A stretch of DNA of 64,000 nucleotides from the NCBI GenBank assembly GCA_949825065.1, contig OX463865.1:19701115-19765114 (forward strand). Direction: 5' to 3'. The position numbers and the translations under genes are program-made. The DNA comes from Odontocerum albicorne (Eukaryota > Arthropoda > Insecta > Trichoptera > Odontoceridae). The notes under the pieces are model-generated. The model was given only the letters and a program-made list of their open reading frames with translations, ran no database searches and was not told the DNA's origin. Of the stretch, positions 22,205 through 31,895 are shown in pieces; the first letter of the stretch is position 1, and each line of letters begins with the position of its first letter.

Positions 22205-22844
22205 TAACACTTTGCACGGATTCCTGTTACACAAAGCGAGACTGCTACTAGTTAATTGATTCGTAAGGAAGAATATCAGCAAGGATTCTTCTCATAGTGC
22301 TAGACGGTGCCGAGACTATATCCACAGTATCACTTAGTTGGTTCAGTATCTCTTTACCACGCGTGACTGGGTGTTTAGCTATGATATTCCTTCTGTAAGT
22401 TGGTATGTATTATAGAACAGAGAGTGATTCTTTGCAAGGATATATTTATCAGGGACATATAAAATTATTGCTTCTAGTATCGCGGGACACTTAAAACTAC
22501 CTTCAGTAGTACAGTTAAACTACCTTAAATATGACAACCTCCGTGGCCTAGATGGTTTGCCAACCCGGCGGTTGCGGGTTCAAATCCCGCTGGAACCCAG
22601 ATTTTTTAAGAGGGATTCCAGTCTGGTTTTCCCTTAAGATCATCATAACATCAATCTGGTCGGTTGGAAGCGATTGCCACATGGTAATAAGTCCGCCAGG
22701 TTGTACTGTATACAACAGAAGTCTGATACAATATATTGTAATATCGCGATGGATTTGTACCTTCTTGTTTCGAAGCTTCTTTAATTGCGCGACGTGTAAA
22801 GTTTCAATGGTATTCGCATATTTTGGATAATCACCCTTTGTTCT
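22205..22844 (-). pseudogene. LINE-E C-terminal fragment, split by a SINE and followed by a MITE
   Basis: Antisense LINE-E sequence at 22205-22520 and 22735-22844, resuming for a few tens of bases after the MITE at 23479. It matches the copies at 39545-39820 and 61815-62245. In those copies the minus strand reads LYVPNKYSRARNHPL, then YRTNIMA and a SMRRILADI segment, a Jockey-type post-RT tail. Several frame breaks. Confidence 0.65.
22527..22735 (+). mobile_element. SINE-1, near full length
   Basis: A tRNA-like head with an A-box-like GTGGCCTAGATGG and a perfect B box GGTTCAAATCC (about 22578-22588), then a body with TTTTTTAAGAGGGATTCCAG, and a tail whose AATAAGTCCGCCAGGTTGTA segment is shared with LINE-A. 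Inserted in LINE-E. This is a SINE and not a tRNA gene, because the same head occurs in several degenerate copies joined to the same body. Confidence 0.8.
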
Positions 22845-23478
22845 TTAACCCTTCCCTTACGGTGCTAAAATTGAAACGCGCGCTCCGGTGTTGGGTAGTG
22901 AGTACGCGATCAAAAATTAGCGATTTTAAATCGGAAAAATAAGAACATTCATATATAATCCCCTTAATGAATTATAATTGAAGTTAAAAATTATAATAAT
23001 TGAGATTTATTTGCTGAAAACATTAAAAAATCATCTGGCAACGCTCACGGAACGGGCGTAGGTCTAATCTATTTGCAAGCCTAGAAGCTACTGCAGCACG
23101 GAGCGTCAGTGGCTTACCCCTGCGTGGCTTACGCTTGCGAGGTTGAGACAATTGAGCTCCTCGCTATTCAGTGACGTATGCAAAAGTGAGATGCGAATAT
23201 AGTGTCGCGCTTCCCGCATACTCTTCACCTATCGTCAAGACCCAAGGTCGAGGCACTCACAGCGTTTAAATGCGAATTTGTTTCCTATCTTCACAAAATA
23301 CCCACGATGTAGTCGATAAATTCTGATTATTATAAATATTATTTTTTAAATCAATGCGTAAATATATTATGGAGGAATACCTAAAATCTTAACCTTGTAT
23401 TTATTATATTTATAGAGATATTGATGGTTATTAGAAGCAACGTGTAGAAGATACCCAACACAGGGAAGGAAAGGTTAA
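22845..23478 (-). mobile_element. TTAA MITE, subfamily A, copy 1
   Basis: TTAA at both ends; ends CCCTTCCCTTACGGTGC and the complement of CCTTTCCTTCCCTGTG. Interior matches the other A copies. Inserted in LINE-E. Confidence 0.9.
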
Positions 23479-23845
23479 GATAGATATCTAAGGAATTCTT
23501 ATAACGAGTTACTCGTTCCATTCCAGTCGTGTCGATAACACCAGATTTATATGTCATATATAGTACCCATCCAACGCGATCAACATTAGAAGATCGAAAG
23601 CTTCTTTATTTTTTTTTATGACTGCGAATGCCGAAGTAGGAAGTGTCCAAAGAGACTCCTCCGGTAGCGACACACCTAAGAGTGAAAAGAACAGAAGTGA
23701 CGACCGACTTAAATGTAAAACGTCACTGAAGAAAAATGACTCAATTATTTTTCCTATAAAGTGGCTTAAAGCCTGGAGTTCTATATAACATCAGTCCAGA
23801 AAGATAAAACTGTGATGACATTGAGATTTCCTTTCAGCAGGTTTT
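23479..23845. other. Mostly unassigned
   Basis: The first 30 bases continue LINE-E. The rest shows no gene or repeat that I recognise. Confidence 0.4.
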
Positions 23846-24068
23846 CCTCCGAGCAACTAACGGGACATAGTTGACATGCCATCCTCCGAGCAACGAACGG
23901 GACAGAGTTGACATGCCATCCTCTGAGCAACTAACGGGACATAGTTGACATGCCATCCTCCGAGCAACTAACGGGACAGAGTTGACATGCCATCATCCGA
24001 GCAACTAACGGGACATAGTTGACATGCCACCCTCCGAGCAACTAACGGGACATAGTTGACATGCCATC
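23846..24068. repeat. 37-bp minisatellite, 6 copies
   Basis: Unit CGAGCAACTAACGGGACATA followed by GTTGACATGCCATCCTC. Copies differ at a few positions only. Confidence 0.92.
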
Positions 24069-24274
24069 AGGTGTAACATTGATTGAATGTCGTAACACAT
24101 GCTTAGTAGTGGATCCACTTTCGAGCTATTCCATGTCAACGCACATTTTCCAGTTTAAAACCTTTAGATTTTAAAATTTTTGGAGTACAAACTAAAAACC
24201 AAATTATTTTGAGCCAATTTGAATATATATTTTTTAGATTTTTAGCAATTTGGGTATTGTTTAAACTGGGTACA

Positions 24275-24835
24275 ATATTCCGATATATTTAAAGTGTTGT
24301 AATTTGTTTTAGTCAAACACTGTTTATTCCACTTTATATAACGGTATAACCCTACCGGTTTCAAGGTGCACACCTTGTCGTCAGAGTGCATAAACAACAC
24401 TGAATTATGTTCTAAATATTCCGATATATTTAAAGTGTTGTACTTTGTTTTAATCGAACACTGTTTATTCCACTTTATATAACGGCGGTTTCAAGGTTTT
24501 CTTCACCTTATCCTCAGGGGAGCATAAACAACACTGAATTATGTTCTAAATATTCAGATGTATTTAAAGTGTTGTATGCTACTTTGTTTTAGTCAAACAC
24601 TGTTTATTCCACTTTATATAACGACGGTTTCAAAGTTTTCTTCACCTTATCATCAGGGGAGTATAAAAAACACTGGACTATGTTCTAAATATTCCGATAT
24701 ATTTCAAGTGTTGTACTTTGTTTTAGTCAAACACTGTTTATTCCACTTTATATAACGGTGTAACCCTACCGGTTTCAAGGTTTTACTCACCTTATCAGCA
24801 GGGGAGCATAAACAACACTGAATTATGTGCTAAAG
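24275..24835 (-). repeat. Tandem repeat of four units with hammerhead-like cores
   Basis: Four units of about 130-145 bp each contain AACACTGTTTATTCCACTTT and a core that on the minus strand reads CTGANGA, a short stem-loop, then GAAAC. Cores lie at 24358-24384, 24488-24517, 24627-24656 and 24772-24801. In the first, the stem is the perfect palindrome AAGGTGTGCACCTT; the third has the exact CTGATGA. GAAAC is followed by a small hairpin (CCGTC or CCGGT...ACCG) and GTTA, where a hammerhead would cut. Related single copies are at 29865-30040 and 37790-38105. Ribozyme activity is inference; helix I pairing next to the core is poor. Confidence 0.6.
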
Positions 24836-25020
24836 GTAAAATCCCGTCTCATCCCATCCCACCCGCATCTAAGGGTAAAAAATCGGGTTGGAGATTGTGG
24901 GTTGAGGGAGGCAAGAGACGACTCCAGCAAGCAGCTGTGAGTTCTTGGGAATGTATGTATTTGACAGATGTTCATCTGAACGCACTGACTTGGATATTTC
25001 TAGGGTCTCTGGGATAGATT
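24836..25020 (+). repeat. Dispersed sequence shared with 37960-38105
   Basis: Follows the hammerhead-like array, as its counterpart follows the single unit at 37.8 kb (shared GGGTTGAGGGAGGCAAGAGA-like and TATTTCTAGGGTCTCT segments). The unit plus this flank therefore belong to one transposable element, possibly Penelope-like. Confidence 0.6.
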
Positions 25021-25164
25021 AGAGGATTGATTCAATTCAGCATGTTGTTTTTTTAATCTCTATGTCAAAAAGGTAATTTAACCGTTAAAATAAAGTACTC
25101 ATAACAAACGGATACGAATTAATATTTTTTTGAAAGTTTTAACAAATTTGTCTAAAATATATTT

Positions 25165-25335
25165 ACTTGTCATGTTTCAATATCTTCCAGCCAACCAGAA
25201 AGATATTAAAGAGGCCTTCAGTAAAAACCAGACTGGAATCCTTTTTAAAAAAATCTGTGTTCTAACGGGAATCAAACCCGCAACCTCCCGGTCTGGAGAC
25301 AAGTATCTTACCAACTAGGCCACAGAGGTCGTCAT
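25165..25335 (-). mobile_element. SINE-1 copy
   Basis: On the minus strand the tRNA-like head is well kept: TCTGTGGCCTAGTTGGTAAG, then the B box GGTTTGATTCC, then the body with a T-rich stretch and CCAGTCTGG. The tail is cut after the CTGGTTGGCTGGAAGAT segment. Confidence 0.75.
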
Positions 25336-25639
25336 AGATACAAACTGTAAACCTTAAATCAATTTACTCTATTATAAACAAACAATGTATATTTTTTCAC
25401 ATTGCGATCATTTCACACGGAATGACACTATTGAACCGATTCTCCATCTAAGGAGGTTGTGTTTTGATCTACCTACTCGTACATAGGTGCGTAGGCAAAA
25501 CGTGTTACCCGTAAAAAAAACGCTGGTAAATATGACCTCCCTGACGCGTTGTTAAAAGTAATGTTATCCGGTTATTAGAACAAGGCAGGATCCGAATTCC
25601 GGAAGTTCATGTTAGTAGGCAGGTAAATTAGACAATTCA

Positions 25640-26010
25640 TTACCATTTCTTAATTAAGAATACACGAAGTCATGCTCTGGTGGAATCAACAATGAAAATT
25701 GCTTACCATTTTGTGGAACAGACCATGCGTTAAGTATTCTGTAAGCGCACTCCTTGCCTTTACTGATATTCTATTTTCATGGTTATCTGAAGTATGGTGT
25801 ACCACAAGGGTCGGTATTAAGACCGTTGCTTTTTGTTCTTTATACTAATTATATCAGTGATCTCATTGGTACGGAGGGTTTAGAGTGTCAGGTTTACGTC
25901 GATGATACTTTTTTCTGTGATCCACGTGACAAACGTATTCTGAAACAGGATACTTCTAATTGTAATGTACAAATCTCAAATTGTAATGTACAAATCTCAA
26001 ATTGAATATC
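25640..26010 (+). pseudogene. LINE reverse transcriptase fragment
   Basis: The plus strand reads HALVESTMKIAYHFVEQ (a motif before the first catalytic block), then after a gap YGVPQGSVLRPLLFVLYTNY and CQVYVDDTFF. PQGS and YVDD (usual form YADD) are RT motifs of Jockey/I/R1-type LINEs. About 60-70 residues between the two parts are missing, including the first catalytic Asp block, and a 21-bp segment is duplicated near 25962-26004. The fragment ends at a stop at 26003. It could belong to LINE-A or LINE-E, but does not overlap those copies. Confidence 0.8.
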
Positions 26011-26154
26011 TTCAAGTAAATTAAAATTAAATCCAAGTAATACGGAATTTTTCTGGGTGATTTTATCGCGTAACTTTTCTTGATGGGGATGCGTTGTCAG
26101 TCATGGATGGGCTGGTCCTGGGGCGTGGAATGATCTGCCTTTTAAGTAAATGAA

Positions 26155-26400
26155 ATAATAAATAAATAAAGATTTATTGATAGCAATATAGTATGTACAT
26201 AATATATTTAAATACACTTTAAAAAACACACAAATTGCAGAAAATACAATACATTTAAGAGAGAAACTATCAAAAGGTCCCGGCTCATCTAATAACATCC
26301 CCTCGGCCAAGATTCACCCCACCAATATAGGGCGAGCCCAGCCACGGAGATACCAGATGTTTTTCAGCACACACCATTGCACATGTAGAATAAGATGAAT
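26155..26400 (-). repeat. Dispersed repeat P
   Basis: An A-rich start (AATAAATAAAGATTTATTG), then CTCATCTAATAACATCCCC, then GGGCGAGCCCAGCCACGG. Copies at 49595-49830, 49840-49965 and 61655-61768. Orientation and A/T-rich end suggest a retroposon 3' region on the minus strand. Confidence 0.7.
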
Positions 26401-26539
26401 GACAGTATCTCATTTGGTTTAAGGTGGAGTGTAGTGTTCATATAATATGATAAATTTTTATAAGACCTCTAAAAAAGTATGTCTTCAAGTATTTCCTAAA
26501 GCTGCATACACCGCTCATAATTCTATTACTAGGAGGTAA

Positions 26540-26596
26540 GAACCGACTGAAAAAACTCTTAATTTCTAGTCAGTAAAATAACGTATTTCATTCCCA
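26540..26596 (+). mobile_element. LINE-A fragment
   Basis: Short piece (CGACTGAAAAAACTCTTAAT) matching the end of the LINE-A coding region. Confidence 0.6.
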
Positions 26597-26774
26597 CACC
26601 CTTGCACATGTAGAATAAAAAAAAAACAGGTGGCAGAAAAAAAACAAATCCACAAATATGATTTTAGTATTAAAGACATAAGTGACGTATGTAGCTTTAG
26701 AAAGCACTTGAAGACAACCCTTTTTGAGAAGTCTCATCAAAATGTATGATTGTTTTATATACTCGTATGAACAC

Positions 26775-26905
26775 TACCAGGAAGGTGAATGGATGTAGAA
26801 GAAGCGATGGATGGGTATCGTGATAGGAAAGTATTGCGCTCAGTCCTCTTTATCTACCCTGACAGGGAAATGGCGTGATGTAACGTATATATGTATATTT
26901 TAGTC
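26775..26905 (+). mobile_element. LINE-D 3' tail
   Basis: Degenerate 3' UTR ending GTAACGTATATATGTATA, matching other LINE-D ends. Confidence 0.45.
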
Positions 26906-26939
26906 CTATATATTGCATTGGTAAGGATGTATACTTCGC

Positions 26940-26970
26940 CTGATGAAGAGTTCAGTAAAAAGCTCGAAAC
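26940..26970 (+). other. Hammerhead-like core motif
   Basis: CTGATGA at 26940 and GAAAC ending at 26970, with a GAG/CTC pair that could form helix II. Only the core is visible. Not seen in tandem. Confidence 0.25.
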
Positions 26971-26999
26971 TCGATATAATAACATATTATCAGAATTAG

Positions 27000-27769
27000 T
27001 AGAATAAAATTTATGATAATTAAAAATTTCCTGTTTTTTGTGATGGTTACCCCCTTTTCCCCCGGAGTGTATCGATGTATGCGTGGCGTGTTAAACTGGA
27101 TCGTTGATGGACAGGATCCGCCCATAGCGCGATGCTGCTACGGTCTCGGGTTCGATGACCAGCCTGCACCTTGTTGGTTAATTTCCCTTGCATCAGGGTA
27201 CGCCTCGGCTCCCCGTGGGTGTATCCAAGCTATTGGACTACCCAATTACTCTGGCCATGGGAGCTTTAAAAACATTTTTTTAGCTCCAATTTTGTCCGTT
27301 TGCCCTGTTGTAATTTTTTGCTACCATCTGGATTAATCCACAGATGACATTTTATTGTACTGTGATAATCGTGTCTATAATTCCGAAGGAAACTCCACTC
27401 AGCCTTACATCGGTTTATCTTCTGACAGATTTAGTTCTACGATCTAGTGGTGTCAAAGGATAGTTTTGCTGCATTAGAAGCTGCACTGCGAATTATTTTC
27501 CTTCTCCCGTGATGTCGAACCTCAAGTCCGTCGTCGCTACTATTCTTGTCACACTCATGTGTGTGTCGCCACTGAAGAAACAGTCCCTTTAGGCAGTTCT
27601 TTATTCGTCACTACGTAACGTCGCGCTCATAAAAAAACAGATGCGTGAGACACTCGCGCGGTAGAAGTGAAACTTCTTAGCTCCTAGGAAAAGTTGCTTT
27701 TATGCATTGCTTTTTTTCCATTTGTTAACGATTTTTTTTTAGGATTAGGAAATGGTTATGTGGAATTTA
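27000..27769. other. Unassigned, with one arm of a direct repeat
   Basis: About 27290-27425 matches 28610-28745 (CGCCCTGTTGTA-like start, then ACCATCTGGANNAATCCACAGAT). The open frame at 27013-27336 has no known motif. A GGGTTCGATGACC segment at 27149 resembles a B box but no convincing tRNA-like head surrounds it. Confidence 0.4.
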
Positions 27770-28410
27770 ATTCAAGAAAATCTCTGTTAATTAAATAAAA
27801 TATTTATTATTTTTTTAATTTTTAATAATGAAGAATAATAATTTTGATAATAATATAATACACTTAATAATATTAAATATATTAATAATAAATAATAATT
27901 AATCATTAAATATTTTTTTTCAAGAATTGTTTAATTATTTATTTATTATTATATTATTTTTATTATATTATTAATAATGTATTATTAATAATATTATTAT
28001 ATTATTAATTAATTATATTATAATTAATTATGATAGTATATAATAATAATATAATTATTAATATTATAATAACATATATGTATATATTATTATAATTATG
28101 CATTAAACATAAATTATATATTAAATAAATATTAAAATAAATATAAAATAAAATAATTTAATATAAAATAATATTAATAATTATTAAATATATTAATATA
28201 AAAATAATATATACCAAAAAATATTATTTTTAATAATAATTTTAATAATAAATAATAATTTTAATAGTAATTTAAAATAATACACTTAATAATATTAATT
28301 ATTATTAATAATAAATCATAATCAATTAAAATAATTAATAATAATTTATTAATAAATTAGATATTTAATAACAATTAATAGTAATTGAATAATAATAATA
28401 TAATACACAG
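27770..28410. repeat. Low-complexity AT block
   Basis: About 640 bases almost wholly of A and T, made of TAATAATA/AATATTA words, lying between the two direct-repeat arms described for 27290 and 28610. Confidence 0.9.
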
Positions 28411-28846
28411 TTTCACTTTTCGTGACGTTCAGGCCAATATGCCCTACCGCGCCTATAGAAGATTCACATCAAAAAAGTAAAGAAGATTTCGATCTTCTGA
28501 TGAAGATTGCGCTGGATTGGTACTCATATTGTCCCCCATAACAGCGTGGACGGTAGTGGGACCAATGTGGGTTGAATGTAATGTTAGGAAGGTAATGACT
28601 GCTTTAATCTTGTGCCTTCGCCCTGTTGTATTCTTTACCATCTGGACCAATCCACAGATCACATTCTACTATTGTATATTGTGCTGCAATGATATTCGAG
28701 TCAGTAATTTCCGCACAGATGGGATCTCCTTGCAGCCTCACATAACATAGGTTCATCTTTATAACGTCTTGTCTACTTCTCTCCGAAGGAACATCGAGGT
28801 GCTTATATATAGGTACTTTTATTTATTTTACACATGACCTACGTAA
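28411..28846. other. Unassigned, with second arm of the direct repeat
   Basis: Contains 28610-28745, the counterpart of 27290-27425. No gene. Confidence 0.4.
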
Positions 28847-29470
28847 GTAAGATCATATAACTTCATACCAGAAGGCACTGAACTGGTTGAAGTTAGAAAT
28901 AGACGCCAAATTTACATACTGTCTCTATTGTATAATATCCTTAACTGCCCGCCGCCCCCTCTTATCTCGCCGAAAATTTTCAGAATATTTCCAATCATAG
29001 ATTAGCGCTACGCTCAAACAGAGATTGTTTAGTTCACCGCTCCTCTTTTTTTTACGTCGTCCTTTACTCTCCATGCAGTGAGACTCTGGAATCAGTTACA
29101 AACCAATATAAGACTCGCTCCGTCCTTGGCATGCTTTAAAAAGCGACTGAAAAACTCAATTTCTAGTCAGTAAAATTACGTGTTTCATTACCGATTTTTC
29201 CTTTCCTGTCCACCATCCCTTCCTTTTCTTTTAATCAATGATATCTCACTTTATATGAAAAAGAATGTTCGGGTGATTGTCCGTCTTTGTGGGTTTCGTG
29301 GGCATATGCTCACGTATGTGTTTATGGATTTCGTGGGGATGGATAGTAATTTAAATTATTTATGCAACCATGTAACTTGCTTCATTTACTTTTGTCTGGT
29401 TGATTGGAAGAGATTGTCGCCTGGCAATAAGCCCTAGATTACATTTGCAATAAAAGTGTTAAATATAAAA
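28847..29470 (+). mobile_element. LINE-A 3' end
   Basis: Starts AGATCATATAACTTCATACC and runs through the C-terminal tail (with frame breaks), the 3' UTR and a tail GCAATAAAAGTGTTAAATA. A deletion of about 13 bp relative to the 38.4-kb copy is seen near 29030. Confidence 0.8.
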
Positions 29471-29494
29471 AATTGGTACGTCCAATTGTTATAG

Positions 29495-29600
29495 CGTCTA
29501 TTGCCCGATTAATGCAACTGGTGAGTGTGAAGCGAAGTTCCGATCCAACGGTGCTGGGTTCACATCCGGAACACACTGTTATATAATGGTTACGAGTTAT
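29495..29600 (+). mobile_element. Possible tRNA-derived SINE head
   Basis: Contains GGGTTCACATCCGGAACAC, a B-box-like segment, some 45 bases after an A-box-like region. Single copy in this window. Confidence 0.3.
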
Positions 29601-29864
29601 GACGGTCTCGAGGCTGCAATATTACAATATTGTAAATGAAGTAATATTGGCGGCCTCGCTTATTGCATTTTATTGTTTTTGACAGCTGAGAATTAGTTGA
29701 AGTGTTTTGCATAATGTTGTAATCTTCACACGTTACTTGTTTTTTAGGCCAATGTTACGACTTAAAACGATCTTTGTAACGAGGTCTCTGTTTCGAATTC
29801 GTATCAACATCCTCTGTTCATGCCGTCAAACTCTGGAACCAGTTATTTATTGTTTATAGTTCAG

Positions 29865-30040
29865 GCATGAACGTTGTGGAGGTTTAAATACATTGTAATT
29901 TATTTTATCAAGCACTGTTTATTCTACTTTTGGTAACGATATAACCCTACCGGTTTCAAGGCTTTCACTTCATCTTCAGGGAGCACAAACAAGACTAAAT
30001 TCTGTTCGAACTGATACCGATATACACGCTCACGCTGAAA
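29865..30040 (-). repeat. Single unit of the hammerhead-like repeat
   Basis: Matches the 24.3-kb units and 37790-38105: TTTATCAAGCACTGTTTATT, then CTACCGGTTTCAAGGC. The minus-strand core reads CTGAAGA ... GAAAC, so it departs from the hammerhead consensus at one key base. Confidence 0.6.
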
Positions 30041-30050
30041 ATTTAACAAA

Positions 30051-30738
30051 TATAGTAAAGTTAAATAAAGTATTACATGAATCACAAAGATAGTAAAGTT
30101 AAAGTATTACATGCATCACAAAGATAGTCAAGTTAAAGTATTACATGGGTCACAAATATAGTAAAGTTAAAGTATTACATGCGTCACAAATATAGTAAAG
30201 TTAAAGTATTACATGCATCACAAACATAGTAACGTTAAAGTATTACATGCATCACAAAGATAGTAAAGTTAAAGTATTACATGCATCACAAAGATAAGAT
30301 AGTCAATTTAAAGTATTACATGCGTCACAAATATAGTAAAGTTAAAGTATTACATGCTTCACAAATATAGCAAAGTTAAAGTATTACATGCGTCACAAAG
30401 ATAGTAAAGTTAAAGTATTACATGTGTCACAAATATAGTAAAGTTAAAGTATAACATGCATCACAAAGATAGTAAAGTTAAAGTATTACATGCTTCACAA
30501 ATATAGTAAAGTTAAAGTATTACATGCATCACAAAGATAGTAAAGTTTCAGTATTACATGCATCACAAAGATAGTAAAGTTAAAGTATTACATGCGTCAC
30601 AAATATAGTAAACTTAAAGTATTACATGCATCACAAAGATAGTAAAGTTAAAGTATTACATGCGTCACAAATATAGTAAAGTTAAAGTATTACATGCGTC
30701 ACAAATATAGTAAACTTAAATTATTACATGCATCACAA
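30051..30738. repeat. 34-bp minisatellite, about 20 copies
   Basis: Unit AGTAAAGTTAAAGTATTACA followed by TGCATCACAAAGAT. Two sub-variants (CACAAAGAT and CACAAATAT) alternate irregularly. It directly follows a hammerhead-like repeat unit. Confidence 0.95.
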
Positions 30739-31067
30739 AAATATATGTACGAGTATTACAATGAATTTAGATACACAAAGATACACAAAGCCTTAAGCAA
30801 AAATTAAAAAGTAATTAATAACCGAAGAATGCAACAGGTTTTCACTCCACTTAAACATTTTTCCATTGGGTCAATAGACCACATATGGTACACTTCCGAT
30901 GTGGGTGGTCTATAGTATTATTATGCTTGTCTGACTTAAGCACTGATTTCGGAAAAAAAAACCGTCTGAAGAGAGCTTCGGGATAAGAGGTAGAAATATG
31001 TGTAGCGGGGATCAATGAAATTATGGAAAAATAAAACAATTTTTGGCTAAATATTTTCGTATGTTGT

Positions 31068-31672
31068 TTAACCTTTCCCTTCCTGTGCTAAAAAAATCCG
31101 CGCGTTCTGGTGTTGTGTATTCAATACACATGTAAAAATGAGCGATTTAAAATCGAAAAAATATGAATATTCATTGCCAATCGCTTAAATTAATAAAATT
31201 TGAAGTCAAAAGTGATAATAATTTAAATTTAATTGCTGAAAACATGAAAAAAACATCGGCCGACGTTTACAAAACGGGCGAAGAGACCACCTCAAACGGA
31301 TGCCCGAGAGCTACTGAAGCGAGCGAACTGAGATTCTATTTCTTGCGTTCCCATATATCGAAGTAGAGTCAGAGTGAGACGTGAATAGCGTCGCTTCCTC
31401 ACCCATAGCGGGTTTTTTAGAATGAATATACCTACGTCACACACTGGCACACGTTTGATTGTATCGGTGAATTTATTCCCGATTTTCACAAAATGTCTCT
31501 GATGTGGCCGATAAGTACTAATTATTATTAATATTATTTTTTCATTCAATGCGTAAATGTATTACGGAGGAATATCTAAAATCTGAACCCAGTATTTATT
31601 ATATTTATAGAGATATTAAATTTTTTAGAAGCAATGTGTACTATTTACACATCACAGGGAAGGAAGGGTTAA
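31068..31672 (+). mobile_element. TTAA MITE, subfamily B, copy 2
   Basis: TTAA at 31068-31071 and 31669-31672; ends CCTTTCCCTTCCTGTGC and GGGAAGGAAGGG. Interior as in the other B copies. The small frames inside are not coding. Confidence 0.92.
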
Positions 31673-31830
31673 TAATGATAAAATTAATAAATCATTCATT
31701 TTTAAACTTTCTTTTCAAATTAAAAAAAACTCCAGTTTGAAGGGTCAATTTGAAATGATTGCTATAAATACACCCGCAGATAGCTTATTGCAATGAATTT
31801 CTAAATATTTTTTTTTATTCGTGTTACCAG

Positions 31831-31895
31831 TCTGTTAACATAAATTCATCACAGTCCAGACAGACTCTGGACTGTGATGAATTTATGTTAACAGA
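31831..31895. repeat. Perfect 30-bp hairpin at the start of the 84-bp array
   Basis: Left arm 31831-31860 (TCTGTTAACATAAATTCATC...) is the exact reverse complement of 31866-31895, with a 5-base loop CAGAC. The right arm contains the array word CTGTGATGAATTT, so the array begins within the hairpin. Confidence 0.95.

Noticed and set aside
22533..22605. A functional tRNA gene
   Set aside because: The A and B boxes are good, but the same head is joined to the same body and tail in several decayed copies, so it is a SINE.
24275..24835. CRISPR array
   Set aside because: Units are long and contiguous without unique spacers, and the setting is a eukaryotic transposon-rich region.
27013..27336. 107-aa plus-strand frame as a host gene
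   Set aside because: No recognisable motif, no conserved copy in the window, and it overlaps a repeat arm at its 3' side.
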